Position numbers and translations under genes: made by a program. The notes under the pieces are model-generated. The model was not told the origin of the DNA. It made no database searches and worked only from the letters and a program-made list of their open reading frames with translations. Positions 44,510 through 56,067 of a stretch of 64,000 nt of DNA are shown one piece after another. Origin of the DNA: Pisolithus tinctorius (lineage: Eukaryota > Basidiomycota > Agaricomycetes > Boletales > Pisolithaceae). The stretch is from positions 6,386,001-6,450,000 of the forward strand of contig JANFAH010000002.1 in NCBI GenBank assembly GCA_024663395.1, given 5' to 3'. Numbering within the stretch: position 1 is the stretch's first letter; every line of letters begins with the position of its first letter.

Positions 44510-45245
44510 TCCACTCATTTGCCAAGCTTCTGCCTATTTAAATACGTTGGCTCCTGCAATAGCAGAATGCAACTTTTTCCCTGAATTGAACCTTGCGAAT
44601 CTCACACTCCGCTCATTTGCAGATGTCCCACCTGTGGGCATACCTTGGATCCTACATTAGTGCAATGAGAATATTGCTTTGCATTTGCATCTGATGACCA
44701 ATTGCTCTCAGCCTTGCATCTTGCACAGTCCACTCACTTTGAAGGCTTCTGTCTATCAGGATCCATCGAATGCCATGTTAGCAGGTTGAGACAGTCCATA
44801 TCAACCTTGCATATTGTGCAGGCCACTCATTTGGAAGGGTTCCATCTATTGGGATCCACAGAATGCTGTTTTTGCAGGCTGACATCTTTCTTTGCATTGT
44901 TATCCTATTATTAGCTGTTATCTTGTTTTGTAACTCCAAAGTGAACGCTGTAAATAGCATAGCCTGCTCATTCGCCAGGTGTCCATCTATTGGGATTCAT
45001 CAGTGGCCATATTAGCAGACTCAGATGTGTTGGCCAAATCAGACTGTTAATTGCATTTGCATCCGATGGTGGGTCGCTATCACATATTGCACAGTCTGTT
45101 CATTTGCAAAGGTTCTGTCTATCAGGTTTCATCAACTCCAGTTTTAGCAGAATGAGACCATCCCACTATCTTATTTTTTAAGTTTCAAGTGAGCGATTCT
45201 ACATTACAAAGCCATGCATTTGCTAAGCTTCTGCCTATCGGGATA
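44510..45245 (+). repeat. Degenerate interspersed repeat, about seven units
   Basis: A motif recurs at irregular 60-150 bp spacing: (C/G)CTCATTTG(C/G), then AGG-TTC-(G/A)TCTATC, then GGGATCCATC, then TTAGCAG--TGAGA. Best copies near 44735, 44825, 44970, 45095 and 45210. Looks like an ancient tandem array or a structured non-coding transcript; not coding. Confidence 0.5.
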
Positions 45246-45462
45246 CAGTGAGGGACAAAAGTGTTGCAATGTTTGTGAGGTGTGACTTGTTGCTGGTGTA
45301 GCTCAGGCTATTCTGCACAGATAATGATGATACCTCTACCATTGGAAAGGGGTGACTCTAAGCTTTACAGAGCACTAAGGTTCAGTCAAAACAAAGCAAT
45401 ACATGGTGAGATACACCCTATTATTTCCAAAAAGTGCATTGCAATGCTTTTGTCCCTGACTG
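45246..45462. mobile_element. MITE with mariner-like ends, 217 bp
   Basis: Left end CAGTGAGGGACAAAAGTGTT then GCAATG; right end reads inward CAGTCAGGGACAAAAGCATT then GCAATG, so a 26-bp TIR with three mismatches. TA precedes the left end (45244-45245); the right flank reads GT, so the TA duplication is only half preserved. Such CAGTGAGGGACAAAA ends suggest Tc1/mariner. No coding capacity. Confidence 0.7.
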
Positions 45463-46134
45463 GTGAAATCATGAAATGTGACCTTTTGATGGGATTGAGG
45501 GCATGGAGGATGGGAAAATATGATTACATAATAAACCACATGATCATCCAGATGATTTGTCAGCATGTAAACAATGACAAACATTGGACTTGTACCATTA
45601 ATCCTCCCTCTTTTACCACAACTCATGAAATCATCTCTCTAGCTCACATGGTCATTTTCTCAAGGAATTCTTATCAAATACTGGTGACCACCACAGTGCC
45701 ATCAGTATAACATGCTCTCAGAACCATCAGTCCCTTAAAAAACCTGCTGTCAGTCATTTCCTGGACTGTTTCCTCCCCCATGCCTGATGTGTTCTGGGAC
45801 TAATCAGTACTTGGAAGGCTGAAAATGTTATGGAGGTCAATCTGGCACTTCAGAACATGATGTACAAACCAGTCCCCTCTCAACCAATGCATTTCTGGCA
45901 CAGGGACAGTGGTATGGAAGGTAGGGCAAGACAAAATCCTCTTTACCCCTGGGTGTCATCAGAAGGATATGCTACTGAACTGCCATGGAGCAGAATCCTG
46001 TGCTTCCATCTGGCCATGAATATTGCCTTTGGTCACATATGACCAAATAGTCCTTCCCCAGTCATCTACAGTTCAGATCAGAGCAAGATCTAGTGAACCC
46101 TCTTATGGTGCTCAGAGCACAAGGAGGTTTTGTC
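45463..46134. other. Nothing recognised
   Basis: 670 bp without a supportable gene. A GAGG-rich strand and scattered CACATGATCAT sites only. Confidence 0.4.
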
Positions 46135-46927
46135 TCACCCCAGCTTCCATATCAGTGTGCCTGTGCTCTGGATCGATGGGACATCATTTTTGTGGCAGCT
46201 TTGTGCTGGTTCTTCCTCCTCATCCTCCTTTTCTGGCACCTCATCTTCACCCTCATTGTCCACCTCCATCCTGTGTGAGCCTTCTGCCATCATTTGCTCC
46301 ACCTCTGCCTTGGTCGCTTTCCATTTTCCTTTGTCACTCTTAGGCATTTCAGTCTCTTGAGCAGGTGGTGTCAGTGTTGGCACAACACAGGGCATAGGGG
46401 GGCCCAACTGGTGGTAGTCATATCGACGCTCAACAATGTCGAGCCACTTGTGGTTGGCGACATCAGTTTTGGAAGGGGATAGGGCAGTCTTCCACTCAGG
46501 CCATGGGTGGTCAATTGAGCTGAGGTCTTCATGCCACTTTAAGAACATGTCAACACCAATGAGGGTCATCAGAATCTCATCTGTCCTAGTGATGAGGTCA
46601 CATACAGCATCCTGAATACATCAGTTAGTGAAAAAATGTGATGATGCTATGACACACTAGTTCATCATTTATTGCCTTGATGGCACCTCTCCACTTCACA
46701 ATCTTGTCCACCTTTCCCAGCTTGCTGCTTTCTGTGATATCCTTGAAGTAAATTTGAAGTATGCAGTTGGCCACAGCATCAAGCTCAGGCAATTTTGCAA
46801 GATGATGACAATGACATGTTTCTGATGATGAGATGATGGAGTAGTTCAACAGTGAGAGTGGTGATGGTGATTGGAGACTGGAAGAGTCAGAGGTTAAAGA
46901 CAGACGACAAGATATGTGGATGTGCAT
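46135..46927 (-). CDS. Hypothetical protein, two or more exons
   Basis: Two minus-strand blocks: 46625-46927 (ending AVANCILQIYFKDI...VKWRGAIKAINDE) and 46135-46569 (VDMFLKWHEDLSSIDHPWPEWK, HKWLDIVERRYDYHQLGPP, then an acidic KEDEEEEPA tail). Amphipathic and Trp-rich; the tail is Lys/Glu-rich. The gap 46570-46624 could be an intron. I do not recognise a domain. Its neighbours are all repeats, so it may be transposon cargo or a C-terminal fragment of a larger gene. Confidence 0.4.
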
Positions 46928-47219
46928 TTTTTATCCTGCCTATGAAGGATTCCCATGGCATGACAGCAATACTGGTACAAGTCAATAATCCTGAATGCAT
47001 ATATGAAGCAGAGGCTCAGATAAAAATATTATGCATTGTTCTGGAATAGCATTGCCATTTGTTTCATGTGTTTCCTGTCTGCTCCAATGGTGGAGTCCTG
47101 GCTCACAGCTACATAGACCAGCACCTGAGATTCCAACTGAATAGGCAAATCATCCAACATGAAACACAATTTATAGTGGGAAATTCAGATACTCTATAGT
47201 GTGAGAGGTTCCACTTTCT

Positions 47220-47928
47220 TCATTTCTTGTCTTCCTGGGCCCATCTTATATTGTGACAGGGGGATAACCAATATGGATAGGCCCGTCCATTTGCAGTGAG
47301 TATCTATGATATGATGGATTGGCCCATCTTATATGGTGCCAAGGGTTTGTAATCCTGCAATAGACAGATTGGCCTGCCTTACGTTGTAATGCTGGTTTTT
47401 GTTTTCCCTTATCTGCTGCCTGAGAACACCATGATTGGGCCTGTCCTTATGTAGATCCCTTTGATCTCACTTTCTGCTGCCTGAGTATGCCTTACATGGG
47501 CTGTCCTTATGTGGATAGCTTGGATCTCCCTTTCTGCTGCCTAAGAATACCATACACAGACTTGTCCTTATGTTGTGACAGGGGTGCATCTTGCTAGATG
47601 GGCCCATCCATTTGTTGTGACGATGTACATGATACTACTGAAGGCCCATCTTTATGTTGCATCAGGGGTACATCTTACTGTGGACAGGCCTGTCCATATG
47701 CTGTGACAATATAAATAATACTACTGAAGGGCCTGTCCATATGTTGTGACTCTATTAAATGATATTAGTGATGGGCCTGTCTTTATGTTTCAACAGGGTA
47801 CATCTTACTGGGGCCTGGCCCATCCATTTGTTGTGACGATATACATGGTACTACTGAAGGGCCTGTCCATATGTTGCAATGCTATACATGAGATTACTGA
47901 CAGGCCCATCCATATGTTGTGACTCTAT
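47220..47928 (+). repeat. GGGCC minisatellite array 2, left part
   Basis: Plus-strand monomers such as GGGCCTGTCCATATGTTGTG followed by AC and an AATATAAATAATACTACTGAA spacer. Ends at the CTCTA duplication (47924-47928) of gypsy Y and resumes at 58587 on its other side. Confidence 0.78.
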
Positions 47929-47948
47929 GTTAAGTTTGGGATGTCCGG
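47929..47948 (-). repeat. Remnant of 3' LTR of gypsy Y
   Basis: TGTTAAGTTTGGGATGTCCG plus G matches the end of the Y LTR at 58063, where the last bases read GTCTGG instead of GTCCGG. X3 begins immediately afterwards. Confidence 0.85.
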
Positions 47949-48752
47949 TGTGAGTCAAAGTGTGGAATGCTGGTGAAAACCAAACAAATCCAACACAAAA
48001 GACAAATAAAAGCGAGTGGTGGTTTGCCTCCGTGGAACCTGGAGTGCAGGGAAACCTAAAGTGGGGGGAGTTTCAATGGCAGGTGCTCCTAGCGCAAGTC
48101 GACGACGAGTTATGCAGGAGAAGACAAGCAAGTGATGATTGGATGGGGGATGCTGAACAGAGCGAAGGTGTTCAGCTGAAAGGACTTGGGACGATGGACT
48201 TTAATAAGATGTGCTCCTGGCGCAAGTCGATGACGAGTTACGCAGGAGTGGAGGGATGACAAAGACTGCTGACTAAGAGGAAGCTTCAGATGAATAATGG
48301 AGGCAGATAGACTCTTCCAAATGAGCCTCAACTACCAAGTATACAAATGATGACAGATAGACCCCTTCATGGAGCCTCAACTGTCGACAACGAGATAGGC
48401 ACTGGACTGACTGCTGGACTGCTTCTGAATTGATTGTGGGTAGCTAAGTACATGGGGGTTTATATACTATGGGGGGAGCACAGCTTGTAACAAACAAGGC
48501 ACAAACACTTGGTAAGTAATGAGTAAGGACTGAGTAATCATGATGAGTAAGCGAGAAATGAAAAGTAAGCAAGTAAGGAGGATTGGTAAGTATTGGCAAT
48601 GAACGAGTCAAGGATAGTCAAAATATCACAGAACGAGTCAAATAGAGTCAGAAACTGAGTAAGCGCACTGATATCACATTAGGGGGTGGCGATGCAAGTC
48701 AGATCTCAGCGGAGACATCTCTAGATCCAAAGATGGCATGACAGATGGACGG

Positions 48753-50562
48753 TGTGAGTCAAAGTGAGGTTCAGTGGTGGAAACCAACCAAAACCAACAC
48801 AAAAGACAATGAAAGCGAGTGGTGGTGTGCCTATGCGGTACCTAGATGGTGGAACCTGTTCTTTGGGAGGTTTTTTTGCGAACTACAACACTCAAAGATG
48901 AGTGCTGAGGGTTGGGGGTGCTCCTGACGAAGAAGGAGCAGGAATGTGAGAGGAAGCGACGGAGTAGACTGCTGTCAGCCTACAGAAGGGTGGATGACGA
49001 CTTAATTCGATGCCCTGAGCTGCACTGAGCTCAGGGAGGACTTGGAGCGAAGTAGATTGATGATAGACGATAATAAGCGAAGTAGACGATAGTTAGACCC
49101 TTAATAAAGTCTCAACTATTGAAGCTGCTGAATGATTTACTGAATGATAATAAATTGCGAGCAAGAGGGGCTCTCTGATGTCTCTTTTCTTTTGCTACCT
49201 AAGTACAGTGATTTATATACAGCACAGGGGCGTTGCCTATGGAAAACAAGGTGCAAACACTTGGTAAGTGATTGGTAACTGATGAGTAAGGAATGTAAGC
49301 GGTGGGTAATCGTCTTAGAAAGCATTGGTGAGCATTGGTAAGGATAAGTAAGCCAAAAAGCGAAGAATCAGTAAGCAAGGGCAAAAGATTGGTAAGTATT
49401 GGCAATAGGTGAGTCAAAGACAATCAGAATGTCAAAGTATGAGTCAAGTAATGTCAGAAACTGGGAAAGTGCACTGGAATCGCATTAGGGGGAGGCTGTG
49501 CATGTCACATCTTGAAGAGATCGCCTCTGGGCCAAAGTGGGATGACAGAGAGGCAGCGCTGATCTGATGCCGATATAGTACATCCAAAAGCGGACAGGGT
49601 GAGTCAGATGTCAACAGGGGTCAAGCTTTGGGGGTCTGTGGGGTGACAGGAGCATAGGGGATCGCAACTTTCCCCCCCTTACTGTCCTCTCGGTGAAGCA
49701 AATAAAAACTTCATGAATGAGGCTCTGTTGGAAGAGAGGATGAAGGGGGAGCGTCTTCTGCTGTATCTTGCAATAAGGAGGCAAGATGTGCATCATACTC
49801 GTCATGGATGCGATCAGGGAGAGTGGAGAACAGTAGATTATACTGTAGCTGTCGCAATTTTGGAAGAATGATAGATGAGACTGGTATGAAGACGTTGCAG
49901 GGAGCAGGGAGGAAGGATCCATATGCTTCTTGGACTGGAGAGACTGAAACGACCACATAAGACCTTTCCAAGCGAATGACAGACCTGAGGCGACCAAAGA
50001 ATGTCCTCCTAGAGGTCATACTGACAAAAAGAACACGCTGTCCAAGCTGGATGGGCTGAGAGGGGGCAGACGAGGGTGGGATGTACCAGGATGCTTCAGG
50101 ACGGAAGCTAGTAGGAACTCCTGGTAGATATATGTAGCCATGGTCCCTAGCAAAGGGGACAAGCGAAATGATTGATGTGGAGGCGGCCATATCAGAAGAA
50201 TTAGCGAAATGAGCGTCTTTTGGAGGGAGTGCTGTAGAAACGTGTGGAGTGCGCAAATCCTTTCCAATTTTGGAAGGTAGGATCACGTGGCTGAGTACTA
50301 CAAGCGAGTGTGGGAATGGTTTCGGTGTCTGCAGAATTGGTGGAGATATGTCGAAAACCGGAATGCCGTACACGGGCGCTTAAGAACTTTATTGGCGCTT
50401 AGCTCGCTTCCTCCTTTTTCTTTGGCATTGACAACTCGTTCTTGTGCGAGGGATGACTGCCGACATTTCTGGCTGTCCTTCTTCGCATGAGGGCTATGGT
50501 CTTCATCTCCATTCATCAGCTACATCCATGTCCACCTCACCAAACACCTTTGGTGTGTGACA
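48753..50562 (-). mobile_element. Solo LTR X4, divergent X subfamily, inside X3
   Basis: 1810 bp, minus-strand TGTCACACACCAAAGG to TTTGACTCACA. Flanks ACGG (48749-48752) and ATGG (50563-50566): one CpG-to-TpG change. Sequence differs clearly from other X LTRs outside the coding frame, yet keeps the frame and the hairpin start. Confidence 0.8.
49711..50190 (-). CDS. X-LTR protein, divergent copy X4
   Basis: Intact 159-codon frame (MAASTSIISLV start). In this copy the frame is open upstream to 50373, giving a possible 220-codon form. Core blocks match the other copies (GYIYLPGVPTSFRPEA, FVSMTSRRTFFGRLRSV, ERSYVVVSVSP, AYGSFLPAPC, LPDRIHDEYD). In a 33-codon window compared with X1 (codons from YVV to SIILP) about half of the changed codons are synonymous and most others conservative, more than drift alone would give. 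Confidence 0.6.
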   Translation of the reverse strand: MAASTSIISLVPFARDHGYIYLPGVPTSFRPEASWYIPPSSAPSQPIQLGQRVLFVSMTSRRTFFGRLRSVIRLERSYVVVSVSPVQEAYGSFLPAPCNVFIPVSSIILPKLRQLQYNLLFSTLPDRIHDEYDAHLASLLQDTAEDAPPSSSLPTEPHS

Positions 50563-50717
50563 ATGGTGTTTCCAGATAGGGAAGTATTAATTCCAGAATT
50601 GAAGGGCATGAGTCAGGCGTCAAAGGGGGCTAGGGCGTTGGGGGTCTGTGGGGCAATGAGAGCATACGCGATCACGTCTCCCACCCTTTCATCCTCTCAG
50701 CGAAGTTAACAAAAACT

Positions 50718-51197
50718 TCATGGACAGGGTTCTGATGGAGGAGGAGGAGAAGGAGGGATGTCTTCTGCTGGATCTTGCAGTAGGAAGGCAAGATGCACGT
50801 CATACTCGTCATGGATGCGATCAGGGAGGCTGGAGGACAGTAGATTATACTGCAGCTGTCGCAACGTGGGAAGAATGATGGACGAGATTGGAACAAAGAC
50901 AGTGCAGGGAGCAGGGAGGAACGATCCATATGCTTCATCAAGAGGGGAGACTGAAACGACCACATAAGACCTTTCTAACCGAGTGACAGACCTGAGGCGA
51001 CCAAAGAACGTCCTTCTGGAAGTCATACTGACAAGGAGAACACACTGACCAAGCTGCATGGGATGGGATGGGGCTGACAACGACGGGATGAACCAGGGGG
51101 CTTCAGGACGGAAGCTGGTGGGAATGCCTGGCAGATATATGTAGCCACTGTCTCTGGCAAATGAGACAAGTGAGATGACTGACGAAGAGGTGGCCAT
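50718..51197 (-). CDS. X-LTR protein, copy X3
   Basis: Intact 159-codon copy, nearly identical to X1 (ATG complement 51195-51197; TGA complement 50718-50720). Remains open although the host LTR is split downstream by X4. Confidence 0.6.
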   Translation of the reverse strand: MATSSSVISLVSFARDSGYIYLPGIPTSFRPEAPWFIPSLSAPSHPMQLGQCVLLVSMTSRRTFFGRLRSVTRLERSYVVVSVSPLDEAYGSFLPAPCTVFVPISSIILPTLRQLQYNLLSSSLPDRIHDEYDVHLAFLLQDPAEDIPPSPPPPSEPCP

Positions 51198-51600
51198 GAT
51201 TGATGGACTTAGCGAAATGAGCATCTGATGGATGGAGTGCTGTAGAAACGCATAGGGTGCGAGGATCCTCTCCAAATTTGGAAGGAAGAATCGTGGGGCT
51301 GAGCACTTTAAGTGAGCATGCGAACCGAGTTGATATCTTTGGAAATGGCAGAGATATGACGGAAACCGGAATGCCGTACACGGGCGCTACAAACTTTTAA
51401 TGCGCGCTTAACTCGCTTCCTCTTTTCTCTTTAGCACTGACGACTCGATCTTGTGCGAAGGATGACTGTTCACGTCCAACAGTCTTTCTACGCATGAGGC
51501 CTTTAGTCTTCACCTGCATGCATGGGCATTGCGTGCAACTCGTTGACGAGTTAGGCAGAGTCAGCTGTAACCATGTCCACAACACCTTTGGTGTGTGACA

Positions 51601-54227
51601 CCGGAAGGAGTGTGAGATGAACTCTGAGCCTTCGTCTGAGGTTACATGGGCTGGCACTCCATGCTTAGAAAAGACATGGAGTAGGAACAGTTTGGTGAGT
51701 TCTGGGGCCGTTATGGTGTCATGGGTGGGGATGAATATGGCCTGCTTGGAAAGCCAGTCGACTACAACAAGGACGGCTGTGAAGCCAGTTGAGGCCAGAA
51801 GTTGCTCAATGAAATCCATAGAGATGGAATTCCATGGCTTCTCCAGTACTGGGAGTTGCTTGAGGAGGCCATAGGGCTGATGACCTTAGCCTGAGCACAG
51901 GCCATGCAAGACCGGACATAATCTTTGACAAATGTCCTGAGGCTGGGCCAGGTGTACTCACACTGTATAAGTTCCAGTGTGTGGTTTTGGCCAAAATGGC
52001 CAGACAGGGGGTGGTCATGCTTAAGCCACAAGACCCTAAGGTGGAGATCATTTGAGTCTGGCACATAGATCCTTCCATCGAGACGAAGGAAACTGGTGTC
52101 ATCTACTGACCACTGGGGATCAGCCATGTTGGACAGGCAGACTTGTGAGACTGGGTCATCTGGCAGTGCGGTCAGGATATCATTATGGAGCTTTTCTACA
52201 TCCATTAGCACAACTGCTCGCAAGACCAGGTACTCAAGGTATGTTGTGCGAAGGGAGACCACTAGTTGCTCTTGGGTGAAGACCAGTCTCAGGTTCTGCA
52301 GGTTCACTTGGGCATAGCTGCTATCCCCCTCTTTGGGGTAGACGTCCCATCATCTAGTTAGGGCATCAGGCTTAGCCCCAAGCTTACTGGGCCTGAATCT
52401 GATGATCATATTGAATTGTGAAAGGAATTCAGACCAGCAAGCTTGGCAGTGGGTGAGTACTTTAGAGGTAGAGAAGTACTCGAGGTTCTTGTGGTCAGTA
52501 ACAACATTGACCGGTGAGGCCAAGCCCTCGAGGTAATGGTGCCAGGTCCAGAATGCTTCAAAAATAGCAAGCAATTCCTTGTCATGGGTGTCATAATTCA
52601 ACTCCGGGGCCATCAGAGTCCAGGAGTAGAATGCGACTGGATGAATCTGGCTGTTGCTGCAAGTGATAGACAGAATGCTGGTGATGGCATAGTCCAATGC
52701 ATTGGTCTCAACGGTGATAGGGACCCCAGGGATGAAGTGAGTTAAGACCAGTGCTGTAGTGAAGGCAGCCTTGAGGTTGTTGAATGACTGGTGGCACTCC
52801 TCAGAGAAGTTCCAAGGAGCCCCCTTGCGGGTAAGCCGAGTCAGTGGTATGACAATGTCCGAGTAGTTAAATATAAACTGGCAGTAGAAATTTGCGAAGC
52901 TGAGGAAGGACTGTATGTCTTTGACCTTGCGAGGCTCGGGCCAATTGCAGATGGTCTGGACTTTTTCCTTCGACATTGTGAGGCTGGCAGGGGAGAGGTG
53001 GAATCTGAGGTATTTGACTGAGTCCGAGTGGAACTCACACTTCTCCGGCTTCACATAAAGGCTGTGAAGCTGAAGCTGGCGAAGTACCTCTCGGACATGC
53101 TGCTTGTGGGACTCCTTATCTCCGGAGTAGATTAAAATGTCATCTAGGTAGATGACCACACAGATGTCTAACATATCCGCAAAGATAGTGTTGATGAAAC
53201 GCTGGAAAGTGGCCAGGGCATTGGTGAGGCCAAAAGGCATCACTAACCACTTGTAAGAACCATACCAAGTCCGGAATGCGGTCTTCCATTCATTGCCTGG
53301 GGCAATCTGGACAAGATGGTAGGCATGCCACAGATCAATCTCGGTATAGATCTTGGCTTGGCTTGGTGAGTCCAAGAGGTCGGAGATGAGCGGTAGCAGG
53401 TAGCGATCCTTCTTAGTGATTTTGTTCAGGCCACAGAAATCTATGCAAAGCCAGAGGGAGCCATCCTTCTTTTTGACAAAAAGGACTGGTGCAGCATAGG
53501 GGGAAGAGGTAGGCTGAATGAATCCAGTAGTAAGGTTTTCATCGATGAAAGTCCAGACAGCTTGGAGCTTGACCAGGGACAGCAAGTAGATGGTGCTGAG
53601 AGGCAGGGTTGTTCCTTCTTCGAGCTCTATCTTCAGGTCATACTACCGGTGTCGTGGGAGTGCCAAAGCTTTGGCCTTGCTGAATACATCAGCAAAATCA
53701 TGGTACTCTTCCAGTACATTGGGTAAGGCTGGAGGAGAGGATGCTGAGGCTGATCAGGCTTGAGCTGAGTCCAAGGGGTGGAGCTGAAGTTGGAATTGGA
53801 TGGACCCTTCTAGTTTGCAGGCATGCACAAAGGTGGCTGCATTGATCAGGGAAACAAGAGGGGCCTTCAGAGGGGTGTGAGCCAGGGAGTCGGAGACTGG
53901 TACAGATGGCACAAGGCCGGGTTGGTCACAAGGACCAGGGTCAGGAAGGCCGGTGGAGACCGGGCTTACAGGGGGTGTCAATGGGGTTGGCATTCCTTGT
54001 GCAGGAGTCCAGAATGTTAGACTGCCCAATACCCAATCAATCAACAGATTGTAGCAGGTGAGCCAGTCATGTCTGAGAACTATCTTACACTCAGAATCCA
54101 ATGGGGCTAAAAACAGGGTTACCAGTGTGACATTGCCAGATGCAAAGCAGATGTTGACATCTACTGCTTGGGTTATAGTAAAGGTGGACGTTCCATTGAA
54201 GAGCTGGAGTTGGATTGGGGAGACCGA
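51601..54227 (-). pseudogene. pol: Pol of gypsy Y: protease end, RT, RNase H, integrase start
   Basis: From 54227: protease C-terminal part (DSECKIVLRHDWLTCYN), a Pro-rich linker, then RT from about 53640 (LKIELEEGTTLP) with VLFVKKKDGS, CIDFCGLNKI, MPFGLTNALATFQRF and YLDDILIY near 53130. RNase H near 52710 reads VETNALDYA where relatives have VETDA (AAT complement at 52701-52703). TGA at 52350-52352 replaces Arg before WDVYPKEGD. Integrase has its HHCC module (HDHPLSGHF, CMACAQAK), first Asp (MDFIEQL) and second Asp (TSDEGSEF), then stops at X3; the catalytic Glu and C-terminus are lost. Several Arg codons read Trp or Cys, again C-to-T. Confidence 0.88.
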
Positions 54228-56067
54228 TGTGAGTCAAAGTGTGGAATGCTGGTGAAAACCAAACAAATCCAACACAAAAGACAAATAAGAGCGAGTGGTG
54301 GTTTGCCTCTGCGGAACCTGGAGTGCAGAAAACCTTAATGTGTGGGGGGGGCTTCAAGTAGAGGGCTCCTGGCACAAGTCATTGACAAGTTACGCAGGAG
54401 AGGATGAATGAATGCTGATTGAGAAGGGGATGCTGAACAGAGCAGGGGTGTTCATTCAAAAGGACTTGGGAGTAATGGACTTTTGATAGAATATGCTCCT
54501 GGCACAAGTCAATGATGAGTTACACAGGAGTGGAGGGATGACTAAGACTGCTGACTAAGAGGAAGCTTCAGATGATGAAGGATGGCAGATAGACTCTTCT
54601 GAATGAGCCTCAACTACCAAGTATACGAATGATGACAGATAGACCCCTTCATGGAGCCTCAACTGTCAACAACAAGATAGGCACTGGACTGACTGCTGGA
54701 CTGCTTCTGAGTTGCTTCTTGGGTAGCTAAGTACATGGGGGTTTATATACTATGGGGGGAGCACAGCTTGTGACAAACAAGGCACAAACACTTGGTAAGT
54801 AATGAGTAAGGACTGAGTAATCATGATGAGTAAGCGAGAAATGAAAAGTAAGCAAGCAAAGAGGATTGGTAAGTATTGGCAATGAACGAGTCAAGGATAG
54901 TCAAAATATCACAGAATGAGTCAAATAGAGTCAGAAACTGAGTAAGCACACTGATATCACGTTAGGGGGTGGCAATGCAAGTTAGATCTTGGCGGAGACA
55001 TCTCTAGATCCAAAGACAGCATGACAGATGGATGGTGTTTCCAGATAGGGAAGTATTAATTCCAGAATTGAAGGGCATGAGTCAGGTGTCAAAGGGGGGC
55101 TAGGGCATTGGGGGTCTGTGGGGCAATGAGAGCATATGCGATCATGTCTCCCACCCTTTCATCCTCTCAGCGAAGTTAACAAAAACTTCATAAACAGGGT
55201 TCTGATGGAGGAGGAGAAGGGGGGATGTCTTCTGCTGGATCTTGCAGTAGGAAGGCAAGATGCACGTCATACTTGTCATGAATGTGATCAGGGAGGCTGG
55301 AGGACAGTAGGTTATACTGCAGCTGTCACAATGTGGGAAGAACGATGGATGAGATTGGAATAAAGACGGTGCAGGGAGCAGGGAGGAACGATCCATATGC
55401 TTCATCAAGAGGGGAGACTGAAACGACCACATAAGACCTTTCTAACTGAGTGACAGACCTGAGGCGACCAAAGAATGTCCTTCTGGAAGTCATACTGACA
55501 AGGAGAACATGCTGACCAAGCTGCATGGGATGGGACAGGGCTGACAATGATGGGATGAAGCAGGGGGCTTCAGGACGGAAGCTGGTGGGAACACCTGGCA
55601 AATACACGTAGCCATTGTCTCTGGCAAATGAGACAAGCAAGATGATCGACGAAGAGGTGGCCATGATTGATGGACTTAGCAAAATGAGCGTCTGATGGAT
55701 GGAGTGCTGTAGAAACACATAGGGTGCGAGGATCCTCTCCAAATTTGGAAGGAAGAATCGTGGGGCTGAGCACTTTAAGCGAGTGTGCGAACCGAGCTGA
55801 TATCTTTGGAAATGGTGGAGATATGATGAAAACCGGAATGCCGTACACAGGCACTAAAAACCTTTAACGCGCGCTTAACTCGCTTCCTCTTTTCTCTTCA
55901 GCACTGACAACTTGATCTTGTGCAAAGGATGACTGTTCACATCCAACAGTCTTTCTATGCATGAGGCCTTTAGTCTTCATCTGCATGCATGGGCATTGCG
56001 CGCAACTCATCAACAAGTTAGGCAGAGTCAGCTGTAACCATGTCCACAACACCTTTGGTGTGTGACA
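54228..56067 (-). mobile_element. Solo LTR X5 (family X) in gypsy Y protease
   Basis: 1840 bp, perfect 4-bp duplication CCGA (54224-54227 and 56068-56071). Contains the TATA box, hairpins and the X frame with one stop. Confidence 0.88.
55188..55664 (-). pseudogene. X-LTR protein, copy X5, one stop
   Basis: Same frame as the other four copies, shorter by one codon in the Pro-rich tail. A single TGA (complement 55326-55328) replaces the CGA Arg codon of LRQLQYN; the rest is open. Confidence 0.6.

Larger units (their letters stand above)
47949..51600 (-). mobile_element. Solo LTR X3 (family X), split by X4
   Basis: Two parts, 47949-48752 and 50563-51600, together 1842 bp, the size of other X LTRs. 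Flanked by CCGG on both sides (47945-47948 and 51601-51604). The left flank is Y 3' LTR, the right flank Y integrase, so the DNA normally between those is gone. Confidence 0.83.

Noticed and set aside
51397..51819. Reading frame joining integrase sequence to X LTR sequence, looking like a fusion protein
   Set aside because: It simply reads across the X3 insertion junction at 51600; the LTR part is not coding in this frame.
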